Below, in pieces: positions 59,806-64,000 of a stretch of 64,000 nt of DNA (the first letter of the stretch is position 1; every line of letters starts with the position of its first letter). Below the pieces are notes generated by a model. It worked only from the letters and a program-made list of their open reading frames with translations, was not told the origin of the DNA and did not search any database. This DNA is from Micromonospora sp. DSM 45708. Lineage in GTDB: Bacteria; Actinomycetota; Actinomycetes; Mycobacteriales; Micromonosporaceae. Position numbers and translations under genes: made by a program. The stretch covers positions 4,464,001 to 4,528,000 of the forward strand of contig NZ_CP154796.1 in NCBI RefSeq assembly GCF_039566955.1, written 5' to 3'.

Positions 59806-61143
59806 ATGCCGAGACATCGGCTCATCGTCGGCGTCGTCGCGGGGGTGGCGGGACTGGTCCTCGCCATGGGCGGCGTCGCGCTCGCCGCGGGGTCCGGTAC
59901 CGCCGGCGCCGGCCCGTTGGCGACGACCGCCGGCTGTGGCAAGGCGCCGGCGTTGACCAGCGGCTCGCACACGATCTCCAGCGGCGGTCAGAACCGCTCG
60001 TACATCCTGCGGATCCCCGACAACTACGACAACAACCGCCCGTACCGGCTGATCTTCGGCTTCCACTGGAACGGCGGCACCGCGAATGACGTCGACTCCG
60101 GTGGGACCAGCGGCTACCTGTGGTCCTACTACGGGATCCGGGCGCTGTCGAACAACAGCGCGATCTTCGTCGCCCCGCAGGGCAACGGCAACGGCTGGGC
60201 CAACCCGAACGGTCAGGACCTGACGTTCGTCGACGACATGGTCCGCACGTTCGAGGCGGGCCTGTGCGTCGACACCACCCAGCGGTACGCGATGGGCTTC
60301 AGCTACGGCGGCGGTATGAGCTACGCCCTCGCGTGCGCCCGGGCGAACGTGTTCCGCGCGGTCGCGGTCTACTCGGGCGCGAACCTCAGCGGATGCAACG
60401 GCGGCACCCAGCCCATCGCGTACCTGGGGATCCACGGTCTGCGGGACGGCACGCTGCCGATCTCGGCGGGGCGTTCGCTGCGTGACCAGTTCGTCCGCAA
60501 CAACGGTTGCACCCCGCAGAACCCGCCCGAGCCGGCGCAGGGCAGCCTGACGCACGTCGTCACGTACTACTCGGGATGCCGGGCCGGCTACCCGGTCGCG
60601 TGGGCCGCGTTCGACGGGCCGCACGCCCCCAACGCCGTGGACGGCACCGCCGACCCGTTCGCGCCCGGCGAGCGGTCCTGGACCCAGGCGGTGGTGTGGC
60701 GGTTCTTCACCCAGTTCGACGGCACCACACCGACGAACCCGCCGACCACCCCGCCGCCGTCGTCCGCCCGGCAGCTCGTCGGCGGGCAGTCGGGCCGCTG
60801 CGTCACCGCGCCCGCCCAGACCTCCGGTACGCAGGTGCAGTTGCAGGACTGCGCCGGGCAGTCCGGCCAGCTCTGGACCGTCACGTCCGGCCGGCAGTTG
60901 CAGGTGGCCGGCAACCTCTGCCTGGACGCGAACGGCGCCGGCACCGCCAACGGCACCGCGGTGATCGTGTGGACCTGCAACGGTCAGGCCAACCAGCAGT
61001 GGAACGTCAACGCGAACGGCACCGTCACCGGCGTGCAGTCGGGGCTCTGCCTGGACGCCAACGCCGCCGGCACCGCCAACGGCACGCGGCTCATCCTCTG
61101 GGCCTGCAACGGCGGCGCCAACCAGCAGTGGAGTTGGCGCTGA
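59806..61143 (+). CDS. Secreted PHB-depolymerase/feruloyl-esterase-like enzyme (CE1-type) with CBM13
   Basis: 445 residues from ATG 59806 with AGGAAGGAG upstream. After the signal peptide comes an esterase domain (about 44-305): GFHWNGG (oxyanion loop), GFSYGGGMSYA (nucleophile Ser166), HGLRDGTLP (Asp214) and FDGPHAPN (His273). Three or more cysteine pairs are likely. A Thr/Pro linker leads to a C-terminal CBM13 (about 322-445). The family includes polyhydroxybutyrate depolymerases and feruloyl esterases; the arabinoxylan context favours feruloyl or acetyl esterase. Confidence 0.9.
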   Translation: MPRHRLIVGVVAGVAGLVLAMGGVALAAGSGTAGAGPLATTAGCGKAPALTSGSHTISSGGQNRSYILRIPDNYDNNRPYRLIFGFHWNGGTANDVDSGGTSGYLWSYYGIRALSNNSAIFVAPQGNGNGWANPNGQDLTFVDDMVRTFEAGLCVDTTQRYAMGFSYGGGMSYALACARANVFRAVAVYSGANLSGCNGGTQPIAYLGIHGLRDGTLPISAGRSLRDQFVRNNGCTPQNPPEPAQGSLTHVVTYYSGCRAGYPVAWAAFDGPHAPNAVDGTADPFAPGERSWTQAVVWRFFTQFDGTTPTNPPTTPPPSSARQLVGGQSGRCVTAPAQTSGTQVQLQDCAGQSGQLWTVTSGRQLQVAGNLCLDANGAGTANGTAVIVWTCNGQANQQWNVNANGTVTGVQSGLCLDANAAGTANGTRLILWACNGGANQQWSWR

Positions 61144-61151
61144 CGTGTTGA

Positions 61152-61195
61152 GCGGGGCCCCTTCCCATGCCGTAGGCGTCAAGAAGGGGCCCCGC
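61152..61195. terminator. Bidirectional hairpin terminator
   Basis: A perfect 13-bp stem (61152-61164 with 61183-61195) and 18-nt loop lie between the convergent esterase and glycosidase genes. Confidence 0.8.
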
Positions 61196-61203
61196 CTTGC
61201 GTC

Positions 61204-63018
<1,815 letters not shown>

Positions 63019-63021
63019 CTA

Positions 63022-63035
63022 GCGAATCGATTCGC
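63022..63035. promoter_or_regulatory. LacI-type palindromic operator-like site (glycosidase side)
   Basis: GCGAATCGATTCGC is a perfect 14-bp palindrome, 46 bp upstream of the GTG of the minus-strand glycosidase. Confidence 0.65.
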
Positions 63036-63153
63036 CGCGCAGCTTAGGCGTAGACATCCATAAATGTCAACGCGACGACCGGACCATGACAAGGATGTTT
63101 CACGAGCAGGCATCGAACATCTTGACCGTCTCACCGGAGCGGCCTATCTTCGG

Positions 63154-63167
63154 TCGAACCGATTCGC
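63154..63167. promoter_or_regulatory. LacI-type operator-like site (ABC transporter side)
   Basis: TCGAACCGATTCGC matches the palindrome at 63022 at 12 of 14 positions and lies 25 bp before the ATG of the sugar-binding protein gene. Confidence 0.6.
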
Positions 63168-63192
63168 CCAGCGCTCTCCGAGGGGGCACACC

Positions 63193-64000
63193 ATGACGAC
63201 ATCCGCGTGGCGGCGGCGCGTGGCCGGCGCCGCCCTGACCGCTCTCGCCCTCGCCGGCACCGCCACCGGGTGCACCGCGACGGACGGTCCGGACGGCGGC
63301 GCCGGTGGCGCCGCGTACACCGTCTGGGACCCGTACCCGCAGTTCGCCGCCGGGTCCGACTGGGAGAAGCTGCTCCAGAGCTGCGGCAGCGCCGCGGGCG
63401 TGACGGTACGCCGCACCGGCTACGACACCACCGACCTGACCAACAAGGCGCTGCTCGCCGCGCAGCAGAGCAACTCGCCCGACGTGCTGATCATCGACAA
63501 CCCGGTGATCTCGACGCTGGCCCAGGCCGGCGCGTTGACCCCGACGGACGAGACCGGGCTGGACACCTCCGCGTCCGCGCCCAACCTGCTCGGCGCCGGC
63601 CGGCTCGACGGCAAGACCTACGGCGTCCCGATCGGGGCCAACACGCTCGCGCTCTGGTACAACAAGGACCTGCTGGGCAAGGCGGGCGTGGACGTCGCGT
63701 CGGTGAAGGACTGGCCCTCGCTCACCGCCGCGCTGGCGAAGGTCACGAGCGCCGGCAAGAAGGGCATCACGTTCTCGGCGATCGGCACCGAGGAGGGCAG
63801 CTTCCAGTTCCTGCCCTGGTTCTGGGGCTCCGGTGCCCGCCTCACCGCGCTGGACTCCCCGCCGGCGGTGTCCGCGCTGACGCTGTGGAAGGACTGGCTG
63901 ACCCGGGGGTACGCGCCGAACTCCGTCATCAACAACACCCAGACCACCAGTTGGCAGGAGTTCGCCGGCGGCGACTTCGCGTTCGCCGAGAACGGCACCT
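63193..64000 (+). CDS. ABC transporter sugar-binding lipoprotein, N-terminal part (right edge)
   Basis: The frame is open from ATG 63193 to the window edge (269 residues so far). GAGGGGG precedes the start. The lipobox TATGC puts the lipidated Cys at 27. The mature part is of the SBP_bac_1 type: ALLAAQQSNSPDVLIIDNPV, YGVPIGANTLALWYNKDLLG, LPWFWGSGARL and WKDWLTRGYAPNS. It is expected to capture oligosaccharides released by the nearby hydrolases, with permease genes beyond the window. The shared operator with the divergent glycosidase supports co-regulation. Confidence 0.92.
   Translation, partial: MTTSAWRRRVAGAALTALALAGTATGCTATDGPDGGAGGAAYTVWDPYPQFAAGSDWEKLLQSCGSAAGVTVRRTGYDTTDLTNKALLAAQQSNSPDVLIIDNPVISTLAQAGALTPTDETGLDTSASAPNLLGAGRLDGKTYGVPIGANTLALWYNKDLLGKAGVDVASVKDWPSLTAALAKVTSAGKKGITFSAIGTEEGSFQFLPWFWGSGARLTALDSPPAVSALTLWKDWLTRGYAPNSVINNTQTTSWQEFAGGDFAFAENGT

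Overview
The window is GC-rich DNA (roughly 70% or more) with strong codon-position bias, frequent GTG starts, many secreted carbohydrate-active proteins carrying ricin-type lectin (CBM13) modules, and many probable leaderless promoters. This points to a filamentous actinomycete, most likely Micromonospora or a close Micromonosporaceae relative. I could not run any search, so the taxonomy is inference. No tRNA, rRNA, CRISPR array or intact insertion sequence was recognised.

Region 1 (1-12561, + strand) is a compact biosynthetic operon cut by the left edge: MFS exporter, NRPS (A-PCP-C), two tandem SyrP/TauD-type Fe(II)/2-oxoglutarate oxygenases, a second NRPS (degenerate C, A with an embedded FkbM-type methyltransferase, PCP, C, PCP) and a Cys/Met-metabolism PLP enzyme. 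All five junctions are 4-base start/stop overlaps. Domain order and hand-read specificity codes (Ala-like, then Glu-like) match the Pseudomonas aeruginosa ambBCDE system, which makes the antimetabolite L-2-amino-4-methoxy-trans-3-butenoate (AMB). I propose a methoxyvinylglycine-type pathway. Two features differ from the Pseudomonas system: there is no terminal thioesterase, and a gamma-family PLP enzyme has been added. This is the most interesting content of the window.

Region 2 (12566-30500) holds an iron-sulfur (6-4) photolyase, a very large secreted subtilase with a Kelch propeller flanked by two related winged-helix regulators, a STAS protein converging on an ECF sigma factor, a decayed alpha/beta hydrolase, an APH-like kinase, a membrane-anchored glycosidase-like protein, a coupled MFS/beta-propeller pair and a secreted phosphoesterase.

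Region 3 (30500-43100) is a string of small regulators and enzymes: ArsR with a crotonase, HAD with VOC, LysR with an amino-acid oxidase, two RibD-like reductases, AraC, sulfotransferase, cupin, and TetR with a quinone-oxidoreductase-like protein. Several divergent pairs have clear palindromic operators. Many starts lie 6-7 nt after a TANNNT box, indicating leaderless mRNAs.

Region 4 (43188-54781) contains a 1040-residue secreted protein of unknown function with a long hydrophobic stretch and a coiled coil, a SARP/AfsR-type regulatory ATPase, a hemerythrin-like protein, a PAP2 phosphatase, a methyltransferase, a multi-pass membrane protein with an overlapping solute-binding-like protein, and an ArsR regulator.

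Region 5 (54782-64000) is an arabinoxylan-degradation locus: CBM13-GH54 arabinofuranosidase, GH43-CBM6-CBM2, SGNH esterase-CBM13, feruloyl-esterase-like CE1-CBM13, a divergent clan GH-A glycosidase-CBM13, and the start of a sugar ABC transporter binding protein that runs off the right edge. Two classes of LacI-type operator-like palindromes sit at its promoters.
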